From Nocardiopsis mwathae (GTDB lineage: Bacteria > Actinomycetota > Actinomycetes > Streptosporangiales > Streptosporangiaceae), in the NCBI RefSeq assembly GCF_014201195.1, contig NZ_JACHDS010000001.1, forward strand, positions 4,278,001 through 4,342,000: 64,000 nt of DNA, read 5' to 3'. A program made the position numbers and the translations under genes. Below the pieces are notes generated by a model, which saw only the letters and a list, made by a program, of their open reading frames with translations, did not search any database and had not been told where the DNA came from. Below, piece after piece: positions 20,521 through 27,744 of the stretch (positions are counted from its first letter, which is position 1; the number at the start of each line of letters is the position of its first letter).

Positions 20521-22559
20521 TCCGGACGATGCTGCACGTCACGTCGTTCCCGTTCGCGGTGCGCGAGGAGGCGGGGGTCATGATCCCGATGCCGGACGGG
20601 ATCCGGCTGTCGGCCCGCATCTGGCGGCCGGAGGCGTCGGACACCGCCCCTGTCCCGGCCATCCTGGAGTTCATCCCCTACCGGCAGCGCGACCTGACCG
20701 CGCAGCGCGACTCCGTGCACCACCCCTACATGGCCGGGCACGGGTACGCGTGCGTCCGCGTCGACCTGCGCGGCAGCGGCGACTCGGAGGGGGTGCTGCG
20801 CGACGAGTACCTCGACCGGGAGCTGCGCGACGCCGAGGAGGTGCTGGCCTGGCTGGCGGCGCAACCGTGGTGCAGCGGGCGCACGGGCATGATGGGCATC
20901 TCATGGGGCGGGTTCAACGCGCTGCAGGTCGCCGCGCGGCGCCCGGCGAGCCTCGGCGCGATCATCACCCTGTGCTCGACCGACGACCGCTACGCCGACG
21001 ACGTGCACTACATGGGCGGTTGCCTGCTCGGCGACAACCTCTCCTGGGCGTCGACGATGTTCGCCTACAACTCCTGCCCGCCCGACCCGCTGGTCGTCGG
21101 CGACCGCTGGCGGCACATGTGGTACGAGCGGCTGGGGCACAGCGGGCTGTGGCTCGACACCTGGCTGCGCCACCAGCGGCGGGACGACTACTGGCGGCAT
21201 GGGTCGGTGTGCGAGGACTACACGGCGATCCAGGTGCCGGTGATGGCGGTGAGCGGGTGGGCCGACGGGTACTCCAACGCCGTGTTCCGACTCCTGGAGC
21301 GGCTGACCGTGCCCCGGCTGGGGCTGATCGGCCCGTGGTCGCACAAGTACCCGCACATCGGTGCCCCCGGGCCGGCGATCGGGTTCCTGCAGCACTGCGT
21401 GCGGTGGTGGGACCGGTGGCTGAAGGACGTCGGCAACGACATCATGGACGAGCCGATGCTGCGCAGCTGGATGCAGGAGAGCGTCCCGCCGTCGACCGCC
21501 TACGAGGAGCGGCCGGGGCGCTGGGTGGGCGAGCCGCAGTGGCCGTCGCCGCGGATCCGCTTCGAGCGGCACCCGCTGACGCGCCGCGGGATCGCCCCGG
21601 ACGACGCCCAGGTGGGTGTTCCGGGGCGGGCGACGGTGCGCTCACCGCTGACGGTCGGCCAGTTCGCCGGGAAGTGGTGCTCCTACAACGCGCCGCCGGA
21701 CCTGCCCTACGACCAGCGGGAGGAGGACGGCGGATCGCTGGTCTTCGACACCGAGGTCCTGGCCGAAACGGTGGAGATCCTGGGAGGGCCCGTCGTCGAC
21801 CTGGCGTTCAGCGTGAACCGGCCGACGGCGATGGTGGCGGTGCGGCTGTCCGACGTCGCCCCGCAGGGCGCGGCCACGCGCGTCACCTACGGACTGCTCA
21901 ACCTGACCCATGTCGACGGGCATGACGCGCCCAAGGCCCTGGTCCCGGGTCGGCAGTACCGGGTGCCGGTGCCGATGAACGGCGTGGCCCACGCGTTCCC
22001 GGCGGGGCACCGCATCCGGGTGTCGATCTCGACGTCGTACTGGCCCCTGGCCTGGCCGCCGCCGGAACCGGTGACCCTGACGGTCCTGCTCGACGGCAAC
22101 ACCGACCTGATCCTCCCGGTGCGGCCGACCTCGGTGGACGACGGGGCGCGGCTCCGCCCCTTCGGCCCCCCGGAGGGGGCGCCGCCACTGGAGACGACCC
22201 TGGTCCACGAGGGCGAGGAGCGCTGGAACGTCACCCGCGACCTGGTCGACTACCGCTCGACCCTGGAGGTGATCAAGGACCTGGGCACGGTCCACTTCGA
22301 CCACATCGACCTCGAAGTGTCGCGCCGCGCCGAGGAGAAGTACCGCTCGACGGGCGACGAGTTCTCCTCGGTCAGCGGCAGGACCCTCTGGTACATGCGC
22401 TTTTCCCGCGACGGCTGGAACGCGGAGACCATCACCCGCACGGTCCTGTCCTCCACCCCGACGACCTTCCACCTCCACGCGACCCTCGACGCCTTCGAAT
22501 CCGACCGCCGCGTCGCCGCCCACACCTGGAACACGGAGATCCCGCGGGATCACGTGTGA
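20517..22559 (+). CDS. CocE/NonD family alpha/beta-hydrolase
   Basis: 680 residues. The N-terminal alpha/beta-hydrolase core has nucleophile motif GISWGG, a likely acid in SGWADGYSNA and a catalytic His in GPWSHKYPHIG. The C-terminal jelly-roll X-Pro dipeptidyl-peptidase-type domain follows (from about residue 380). Family members hydrolyse esters or N-terminal Xaa-Pro peptides. Start taken as GTG 20517 overlapping the ATP-grasp stop; ATG 20529 is an alternative and fits the usual family N-terminus. No signal peptide, so cytoplasmic. Its last 16 or so codons recur at 23256-23302. Confidence 0.87.
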   Translation: MIRTMLHVTSFPFAVREEAGVMIPMPDGIRLSARIWRPEASDTAPVPAILEFIPYRQRDLTAQRDSVHHPYMAGHGYACVRVDLRGSGDSEGVLRDEYLDRELRDAEEVLAWLAAQPWCSGRTGMMGISWGGFNALQVAARRPASLGAIITLCSTDDRYADDVHYMGGCLLGDNLSWASTMFAYNSCPPDPLVVGDRWRHMWYERLGHSGLWLDTWLRHQRRDDYWRHGSVCEDYTAIQVPVMAVSGWADGYSNAVFRLLERLTVPRLGLIGPWSHKYPHIGAPGPAIGFLQHCVRWWDRWLKDVGNDIMDEPMLRSWMQESVPPSTAYEERPGRWVGEPQWPSPRIRFERHPLTRRGIAPDDAQVGVPGRATVRSPLTVGQFAGKWCSYNAPPDLPYDQREEDGGSLVFDTEVLAETVEILGGPVVDLAFSVNRPTAMVAVRLSDVAPQGAATRVTYGLLNLTHVDGHDAPKALVPGRQYRVPVPMNGVAHAFPAGHRIRVSISTSYWPLAWPPPEPVTLTVLLDGNTDLILPVRPTSVDDGARLRPFGPPEGAPPLETTLVHEGEERWNVTRDLVDYRSTLEVIKDLGTVHFDHIDLEVSRRAEEKYRSTGDEFSSVSGRTLWYMRFSRDGWNAETITRTVLSSTPTTFHLHATLDAFESDRRVAAHTWNTEIPRDHV

Positions 22560-22659
22560 CGCGATCTTCGGAGTGGGCTCAGTTCCGTCGGCCTTCACCC
22601 GCTCTCCGGAACGCAGCCAACTCGACAGGGCCGATCTCCAACAAGCCCGGGTGACGACA

Positions 22660-23130
22660 GGTCTGCTGGGCGGCCTTGTCTGCTGTCGTCATGCGGGATG
22701 TTCAGTGGGGAAAAGCAGCAGCGACGGCGGGAGTGGCGTGGGGCGCCCCTGCCACCTCCCGGTCGAGAGCGCGCTGGGTTGACCGGCGCCCGCGTTTCCG
22801 CTTCACGTGAAGCACATTCCGCGATTCGAGAGGAATCGGCCTCGTCGCGCCCTCTCTACCGATGAGCATGGGCTGGCATCCGATGGTGTCCGTTTCGCCC
22901 GATGGAATCCCATGATCATTGCGTTAAGCGTCGATTCTGTCTGTTCTGTCCCGCCGAACGCCATCGTCATCGGCGCCAGAGGGCTACGGCAGTCTGAAAA
23001 GCGCTTTCCGGCCCCGACACAGCCCGAACCGCACGACGGCAGGGGCGCCCCATCCCCTCCCGCCGTCGCTGCTGCTTTTCCCCACTGAACATCCCGCATG
23101 ACGACAGCAGACAAGGCCGCTCAGCAGACC
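22660..23130. repeat. 94-bp near-perfect inverted repeat
   Basis: Left arm 22660-22753, right arm 23038-23130, about 285 bases apart, mismatching only at a few positions plus one single-base gap. No transposase lies between. It could be the ends of a small non-autonomous element or an inverted gene fragment; in one strand each arm reads VVMRDVQWGKAAATAGG. Confidence 0.85.
22861..22923. repeat. 63-bp hairpin element, copy 1
   Basis: About 84 percent identical to 26828-26890. Arms GATGAGCATGGG and CCCATGATCATTGCG pair with a few mismatches in this copy; the other copy is a perfect palindrome. Confidence 0.75.
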
Positions 23131-23255
23131 TTCACCGGTGTTGCTTCGATGAGTTTCCCGGCTTCGCTATCCCTGACGGCTACAAGCACGCCCTCATCGA
23201 CTGGTCCGACCACCCACTAACGGTGATCACCGCGTCGCGCAGTGGATCCGGGAGC

Positions 23256-23302
23256 CGCGTCGCCGTCCACACGTGGAATACGGAGATCCTTCGCGACCAG
23301 GT
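23256..23302 (+). repeat. Copy of the 3' tail of the CocE hydrolase gene
   Basis: Encodes RVAVHTWNTEILRDQV against RVAAHTWNTEIPRDHV at the true gene end (22509-22557). Same orientation, so it is a direct repeat flanking the 22558-23255 stretch. Confidence 0.8.
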
Positions 23303-23330
23303 GGGGACGGGCGACGCGGCCTCGGTGGCC

Positions 23331-23552
23331 TCAGGGTTCGAGCCCTTGCGCCTGGTCGAGGAGGCGGGAGGCGACAGCGGCCGGAAGACGGCACTCGCGG
23401 ACCAGGGCGCGGTGGGCCTCAGCGCGCGGGGCCCGAAGCCGCACGATCCGCCCGCCGAGCCAGCGCACAGTGAACCGCTGGAGAGGCGGGAGGCACGGGT
23501 CATAGGTGACCGTCACGTCGCCGTATCCGACCCGGATGAGGGGGACGTTCAC
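23331..23552 (-). CDS. Small conserved protein (cassette 2, gene B)
   Basis: 73 residues, identical in protein sequence to the B protein of cassette 3 and homologous to that of cassette 1 (GYGDVTV, LVRECRL, SRLLDQ). GTG 23552 overlaps the stop of gene A (GTGA), with GGAGGAG upstream. Function unknown; small, mixed beta/alpha, no membrane segment. Confidence 0.72.
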   Translation of the reverse strand: MNVPLIRVGYGDVTVTYDPCLPPLQRFTVRWLGGRIVRLRAPRAEAHRALVRECRLPAAVASRLLDQAQGLEP

Positions 23553-23689
23553 CGCTCCTCCCCCGCAACCTGCACGGCGACCTCCCGGGCGAACTCCCGG
23601 AAGCGCCGGTCCTGGACGGCCCGGCGGTGTTCGAGCACAGCGATGTACGGGCGGATGCGGCGGCTCCGCCGCGATGGCAGGATGGACAT
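23549..23689 (-). CDS. Small basic protein (cassette 2, gene A)
   Basis: 46 residues, MSILPSRRSRRIRPYI then AVLEHRRAVQDRRFREFARE. Same length as the other two A proteins and coupled to gene B. The divergent GntR gene at 23862 shares its upstream region. Unknown family. Confidence 0.72.
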   Translation of the reverse strand: MSILPSRRSRRIRPYIAVLEHRRAVQDRRFREFAREVAVQVAGEER

Positions 23690-23709
23690 GTCTCACTCCT
23701 TGGTCGAGT

Positions 23710-23722
23710 GGGGCCACGCCCC
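23710..23722 (-). promoter_or_regulatory. Leader hairpin before cassette 2
   Basis: Same GGGGC-CAC-GCCCC stem-loop as before cassette 1; the surrounding leader is also similar. Cassette 3 has lost the perfect stem. Confidence 0.4.
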
Positions 23723-23788
23723 GGGAGTCCTGGACCGACTCGCCGGGGTCTCTCTATGTGGAAGAGCTTTCGAGAATACTGGTCTGGT

Positions 23789-23804
23789 CCATGCTTGTAC
23801 ATGG
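23789..23804. promoter_or_regulatory. CCATG-N6-CATGG palindrome between cassette 2 and GntR
   Basis: It lies in an AT-rich divergent intergenic region followed by GTTAAACATATTTAAAC, itself nearly symmetrical. The position suits a GntR operator controlling both directions. No biochemical support. Confidence 0.4.
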
Positions 23805-23861
23805 TTAAACATATTTAAACTCGATCGTGAGGGGTGATCAGCAGCCGTCTACGGTCCAACC

Positions 23862-24104
23862 ATGGAGTTCGACCTTGACCGTCCCGTGTGGGTCCAAGTG
23901 GCCGAGGTGCTGCGCGAACGGATCGCGAACGGCACCTATCAGCCGCGCACGCCCATCCCGTCTGAATCCCAGCTCATGGGAGAGTTCGGCATCGCGCGAG
24001 GGACTGCCCGCAAGATCGTTGAGCGCTTGCGGGAGGAAGGGCTCGTCTACACCGTGCCCAGGCTGGGCACGTTCGTCTCGCCGACATCCAACGAAGACAA
24101 GTAG
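23862..24104 (+). CDS. Minimal GntR-family winged-helix regulator (cassette 2)
   Basis: 80 residues, only the GntR winged-helix DNA-binding domain (VWVQVAEVLRERIANGTYQP, PSESQLMGEFGIARGTARK, GTFVSP). No effector domain, unlike typical GntR proteins of about 230 residues or more. Divergent from cassette 2 and probably its regulator (inference). Together with the GntR at 27430 it forms a pair of diverged regulators beside near-identical A-B genes. Confidence 0.85.
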   Translation: MEFDLDRPVWVQVAEVLRERIANGTYQPRTPIPSESQLMGEFGIARGTARKIVERLREEGLVYTVPRLGTFVSPTSNEDK

Positions 24105-24158
24105 TGCCGGTCACAACGAAAAGGACCGCCCCGGAGGGCGGCCCTGCGCATGTCGATT

Positions 24159-24224
24159 CTCAGCTGTCGAAGCCCAGGCCGAACGCGTCCAGCGTCTTCA
24201 GCCAGAGGTTGCGGTGGCCGTCAT
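24159..24224 (-). repeat. Copy of the 3' tail of the FAD oxidase gene
   Basis: Minus strand encodes HRNLWLKTLDAFGLGFDS and a stop, matching RRNLWLKTLDKFGLGFDS at the true end of the oxidase gene (27745-27810), about 88 percent identical in DNA. Same orientation: a direct repeat bracketing 24225-27744. A GC hairpin at 24123-24144 between GntR and this tail may be a terminator. Confidence 0.85.
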
Positions 24225-24727
24225 TACCGCCAGGTGAAGGTGCCGTCGGTCATGGGCGGGGCCGCCACACAGTCCGTCGGGCCGATGGGGGTTTCCAGTT
24301 CGGCGATCTGCGAGCCGACGGCTGGATACAGTGCGATGCCGTCGACCTTCCGATAGTCCAGCCATTCCACCCGGCCGGTGTCGGGCGACTCTCCTGCCCG
24401 AGCGTCGTGCTCCATCTCGGCCAGCTCCGCCCTCACCGATTCAGTGATGTGGAGTCGGTAGATCAGGTGCAACTTGCGAGGCGCATGGGTGGGACCGGGG
24501 CGCGACACCATCCGGTCCTAGTCCCAGAGCAGCTCCGGAACACCTGACCAAAGCCCGGACGACAGGTGCAGTTCTTCGGGCAGCTCGCGTGCGAGTGCCT
24601 GATCGAGAGGCTCAGCCGACTCGACCTTTCCGCCCGGCAAAGTGTACTGGGCACCCGCCGACCGGTCACGGCGTACGGCGCACTACTGCTCTCCCCAGAG
24701 CAAGGCCGAAGCGACGCGGATCTTCAC
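24224..24727 (-). pseudogene. Nudix hydrolase interrupted by two amber codons
   Basis: One continuous frame from GTG 24727 to the stop at 24224 encodes a Nudix protein of about 167 codons. It opens KIRVASALLWGEQ, has the Nudix box GGKVESAEPLDQALARELPE followed by EL, then RKLHLIYRLHITE. TAG codons interrupt it at 24683-24685 and 24518-24520, with no frameshift. Both could come from CAG by one transition. The box Glu residues are intact. Probably a recent pseudogene. Confidence 0.8.
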
Positions 24728-24948
24728 TGTGGTGCACGGGGTGGAACATCGATGGAGCTGTCCACCGTCCGAGTATCGCCCGCATCGCCACAGTTGGGGG
24801 GTGAAAACGCGGGGGAGCCGTAGGGGTCAAACAAGACCAGGGTGGGCTCGCGTCTCCAGCGCCATCACGAGCGGGACAGGGGAGACGCTGCCCTACGGAG
24901 TTGACCAGACAGACGTTGTGGGCGGTCATGATGAGGAAGCCGCGGCAC

Positions 24949-25407
24949 TCAGGCGTTCTCCACCGGTCGCTCCAGGACGTCCACCAAGGGGGCGAGCTCG
25001 GGGTTGTGCCGGGCGAGGTCGAGTGCTGCGGCCAGGGCCGTGTCGTTGGTGGGGCGGGCCTCGGCGAGCAGGCGGTGGCCCTCGCCGGTGATCGAGGTGT
25101 AGATCCCCCGGCGGTCGTCGGCGCAGAGGACGCGCATCAGCAGGCCGCGCTCCTCCATGCGGGTGACCAGCCGCGTGGTCGCGCTCTGGCTGAGGACGAC
25201 GGCCGCGCACAGCTCGCTCATGCGCATGCGCGCATCCGGGCGGGCACTGAGCACCAGCAGCACCGAGTACTCGCGCACGCTCAGACCGTGGCGCGCCTGC
25301 AGGGCCCGCTCGATGTGCGCCTCGATAGTGCCGTGGAGCAGCGACAGCGCACACCACCGCTGCGCCAGACCAGGACGGGTCTCGGGAGCCGCGGCCGGGG
25401 TGTCCAT
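24949..25407 (-). CDS. MarR-family transcriptional regulator
   Basis: 152 residues, winged-helix MarR fold (SVREYSVLLVLSA, MRMSELCAAVVLSQSATTRL, MEERGLLMRVLCADDRRG with the wing DDRR). ATG 25407 has AGGAGG six bases upstream. Divergent from an MFS transporter gene, the standard layout in which MarR represses both genes until a drug or phenolic ligand binds (family knowledge; ligand unknown). The 24728-24948 gap downstream shows no gene. Confidence 0.9.
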   Translation of the reverse strand: MDTPAAAPETRPGLAQRWCALSLLHGTIEAHIERALQARHGLSVREYSVLLVLSARPDARMRMSELCAAVVLSQSATTRLVTRMEERGLLMRVLCADDRRGIYTSITGEGHRLLAEARPTNDTALAAALDLARHNPELAPLVDVLERPVENA

Positions 25408-25555
25408 GCCGGTCCTCCTGTGTGCTCGGGGGTGGACTGCGCTGCGGGCCGGGTCCTGCCGAAGGGGGCACTCCCGGCCGCCACCAGGGTAGTCGCCCCC
25501 GAAATAGAACGCGATGGCAAATAGTCCGCGTATGCATGTATTGTGTCCGCCTGTT

Positions 25556-25571
25556 ACTTGCGTGTGCAACT
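25556..25571. promoter_or_regulatory. Palindrome upstream of the MFS gene (MarR operator candidate)
   Basis: ACTTGC-GTGT-GCAACT, one mismatch in 6-bp arms, 18 bases before the MFS start and within the MarR/MFS divergent region. Binding here would block MFS expression. Confidence 0.4.
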
Positions 25572-25588
25572 ATGAAGGGGTCCCCACC

Positions 25589-26788
25589 ATGCCGTTAGCC
25601 CTGTGGGCGCTTGCCATCGGCGCCTTCGCCATCGGAACCACGGAGTTCGTGGTGACAGGCGTCCTCCCCGGCATCGCCGACGAGTTCGGCGTCTCCATCT
25701 CGACGGCCGGCTACATCGCCACGACGTACGCCATGGGGGTGTTCGTCGGCGCGCCACTGGTCACCGTCATCGGTGCCCGCGTCGAACGCCGGCGCATGCT
25801 TGCCGCCCTGATGGTGCTGTTCGTCGCGGGCAACCTGATCACCTCCCTCGCCCCCACCTTCGCAGCGGTGCTGGTCGGGCGCGTGGTCGCCTCGTTCACG
25901 CACGGCGCCTTCTTCGGCATCGGCGCCGTGGTCGCCGCCGACCTGGTGGCGCCGAACCGGCGGGCCGGCGCGATCGCGTTCATGTTCACCGGGCTGACCC
26001 TGGCCAACGTCGTCGGGGTGCCCGCCGGCACCCTGCTCGGCCAGTACGTCGGCTGGCGCGCCACCTTCGCCGCCATCACCCTGCTCGGGGTGGTCGGCCT
26101 GATCGGCGTGCTCGCCCTCGTCCCTCGCAGCGGAAAACCCCGGGGCGCGCGCCTCCGACCCGAGCTGGCGGCCCTGGCCAACCCGCAGGTCGTCCTCGCG
26201 ATGGCGATGACGGTCCTGGGGTTCGGCGGGGTCTTCGTCTCGATCACCTACATCGCGCCGATGATGGTCGAGGTCGCCGGGTTCGCCGAATCCGGTGTCA
26301 CCTGGCTGCTGGTGCTGTTCGGCCTCGGCATGGTCGTGGGCAACACCCTGGGCGGCCGGTTCGCCGACGTCCACCTCATGCCCATGCTCTACACCGCGCT
26401 CGGCGCCCTGGCCGTCGTGCTGCTCGCCTTCACCTGGGGCGCCCACAGCCCGTTCGCGTCCGCGGTGTGCGTCTTCCTTATCGGGGCGTTCGGATTCGCC
26501 ACCGTCCCCCCGCTGCAGAAGCGGGTCATGGACAAGGCCGCCGCGGCCCCCGCCCTCGCCTCCGCCCTGAACATCGGCTTCTTCAACCTCGGCAACGCGA
26601 TCGGTGCCTGGCTCGGCGGCTTCGTCATCGCCCAGGGCTTCGGCCTGACCTCCCCCAACTGGGCCGGAGCCCTCCTTCCTGCCGCGGCACTGCTCCTGGC
26701 GGTCCTCTCCGCCATCCTCGACCGCCGCGACACCACCCGCCCCGATCCGGCCACAGCGCGCAAGGCCACCCAGCCGACCACCGCGTGA
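25589..26788 (+). CDS. MFS transporter, DHA1 drug-efflux type
   Basis: 399 residues with about 12 membrane segments. It begins MPLALWALAIGAFAIGTTEF, the characteristic opening of the AraJ/YdhP/chloramphenicol-resistance group (GTTEFVVTGVLP). Motif A-like loop GARVERRRM between TM2 and TM3. ATG 25589 is chosen over upstream starts because GAAGGGG precedes it and membrane segment 1 begins at residue 3. Probably exports drugs or sugars by proton antiport (family); regulated by the divergent MarR gene (inference). Confidence 0.9.
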   Translation: MPLALWALAIGAFAIGTTEFVVTGVLPGIADEFGVSISTAGYIATTYAMGVFVGAPLVTVIGARVERRRMLAALMVLFVAGNLITSLAPTFAAVLVGRVVASFTHGAFFGIGAVVAADLVAPNRRAGAIAFMFTGLTLANVVGVPAGTLLGQYVGWRATFAAITLLGVVGLIGVLALVPRSGKPRGARLRPELAALANPQVVLAMAMTVLGFGGVFVSITYIAPMMVEVAGFAESGVTWLLVLFGLGMVVGNTLGGRFADVHLMPMLYTALGALAVVLLAFTWGAHSPFASAVCVFLIGAFGFATVPPLQKRVMDKAAAAPALASALNIGFFNLGNAIGAWLGGFVIAQGFGLTSPNWAGALLPAAALLLAVLSAILDRRDTTRPDPATARKATQPTTA

Positions 26789-26827
26789 CCGTGATGGCAC
26801 GGGGGCGCGTCCGGCACCGAGCCTCGC

Positions 26828-26890
26828 GATGATCATGGGCCGACATCCGGCGATGCCCGTTTCGCCCGATCGGATCCCATGATCATCGCG
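26828..26890. repeat. 63-bp hairpin element, copy 2
   Basis: Perfect 15-bp terminal palindrome (26825-26839 with 26876-26890) and further pairing inside (ATCCG with CGGAT). It lies 38 bases from the stop of cassette 3 gene B and 36 from the MFS stop, so it may also serve as a two-way terminator. Confidence 0.75.
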
Positions 26891-26927
26891 AAGCGACCGC
26901 GGGGCAGGCGGCGCGGCGTCGGTCGCC

Positions 26928-27149
26928 TCAGGGTTCGAGCCCCTGCGCCTGGTCGAGGAGGCGGGAGGCGACGGCGGCCGGAAGACGGCACTCGCGGACC
27001 AGGGCGCGGTGGGCCTCAGCGCGCGGGGCCCGCAGCCGCACGATCCGCCCGCCGAGCCAGCGCACAGTGAACCGCTGGAGAGGCGGGAGGCACGGGTCGT
27101 AGGTGACCGTCACGTCGCCGTATCCGACCCGGATGAGGGGGACATTCAT
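26928..27149 (-). CDS. Small conserved protein (cassette 3, gene B)
   Basis: 73 residues, identical to the B protein of cassette 2 although start codon (ATG here, GTG there) and some bases differ. Overlaps gene A by ATGA. Protein-level identity with a few DNA changes points to recent duplication under selection. Confidence 0.72.
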   Translation of the reverse strand: MNVPLIRVGYGDVTVTYDPCLPPLQRFTVRWLGGRIVRLRAPRAEAHRALVRECRLPAAVASRLLDQAQGLEP

Positions 27150-27286
27150 CGCTCCTCCCCCGCAGTTCGCGCGGCGGCCGCCCGGGCGAACTCCCGGAAG
27201 CGCCGGTCCTGGACGGCCCGGCGGTGTTCGAGCACAGCGATGTACGGACGGATGCGGCGGCTCCGCCGCGATGGCAGGATGGACAT
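27146..27286 (-). CDS. Small basic protein (cassette 3, gene A)
   Basis: 46 residues, MSILPSRRSRRIRPYI then AVLEHRRAVQDRRFREFAR, differing from cassette 2 only in the last ten or so residues. An ATG two codons upstream is possible, but the other copies fix the start here. Confidence 0.72.
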   Translation of the reverse strand: MSILPSRRSRRIRPYIAVLEHRRAVQDRRFREFARAAAARTAGEER

Positions 27287-27367
27287 CGTCATCAGCTCCC
27301 GAAAGCTGGTGGCCACGCCCCCGGAGTTAGCGGCTCGCGGGGGTCTTTGGTTGTTCCTCAGAATCGT

Positions 27368-27395
27368 ACATGACATCACCCGACAACACATGACA
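27368..27395. promoter_or_regulatory. Direct repeats ACATGACA, 20 bp apart, before GntR (cassette 3)
   Basis: ACATGACA at 27368-27375 and again at 27388-27395, two helical turns apart, in the AT-richer divergent region between cassette 3 and its GntR gene. Candidate operator for GntR. Confidence 0.4.
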
Positions 27396-27429
27396 ACGTG
27401 TGAACACGCAGGTCAGCGACTATTGACAC

Positions 27430-27684
27430 ATGGCCATCGACTTGGACGGACCGGAGTTCCTACGCGATCAGGTCGCGGCGATCCTGCGTGGCCGGATCAG
27501 CTCAGGTGAGTATCCGCCGCGGCGCAGGATCCCTCCCGAACTGGAGCTGATGGACGAGTTCAAGGTCTCGCGACCTACCGTCCGGGCGGCGCTGTCGATC
27601 CTGGAAGCCGAGGGGTTGATCGTGACCCTCCGCGGCAAGGGACGTTATGTGACCGGGCACCTGCCGCCCGACGCCAACGAGTGA
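27430..27684 (+). CDS. Minimal GntR-family winged-helix regulator (cassette 3)
   Basis: 84 residues, DNA-binding domain only (FLRDQVAAILRGRISSGEYP, PELELMDEFKVSRPTVRAAL, GKGRYVTG). Much less similar to the GntR of cassette 2 than the neighbouring A-B genes are to theirs, so regulators and small genes have different histories. Divergent from cassette 3 and probably its regulator. Confidence 0.85.
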   Translation: MAIDLDGPEFLRDQVAAILRGRISSGEYPPRRRIPPELELMDEFKVSRPTVRAALSILEAEGLIVTLRGKGRYVTGHLPPDANE

Positions 27685-27702
27685 CCTCCGCAACCACGAA
27701 AA

Positions 27703-27731
27703 GTAGGGCCGCCCCCGCGGAGCAGCCCTAC
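27703..27731. terminator. Bidirectional terminator between GntR and FAD oxidase
   Basis: GTAGGGC at 27703-27709 pairs with GCCCTAC at 27725-27731, with more GC pairing inside. It separates convergent genes. Confidence 0.65.
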
Positions 27732-27744
27732 GGTTCGTTGGTCC

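Larger units (their letters stand above)
22558..23330. other. Repeat-rich stretch without an intact gene
   Basis: Between the hydrolase stop and cassette 2. It contains a 94-bp inverted repeat, a 63-bp hairpin element and a remnant frame (about 23142-23330) reading FDEFPGFAIPDGYKHALIDW and then a copy of the hydrolase C-terminal tail. No complete gene is supportable. It looks like insertion debris. Confidence 0.7.

Noticed and set aside
22803-23114. Minus-strand frame of 103 codons within the 94-bp inverted repeat region
   Set aside because: Its ends lie inside repeat arms and codon use is atypical; treated as debris.
24224-24727. Amber readthrough as a functional mechanism for the Nudix gene
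   Set aside because: Nothing in the window (no suppressor tRNA, no stop-codon context) supports it; a pseudogene is simpler.
26930-26947. CAGGG-TTCGAGC-CCCTG resembling a tRNA T-arm at the end of cassette B genes (also near 23336)
   Set aside because: No other tRNA arms nearby and the bases encode the conserved end of protein B (QGLEP), so coding explains it. An attachment-site reading has no support.
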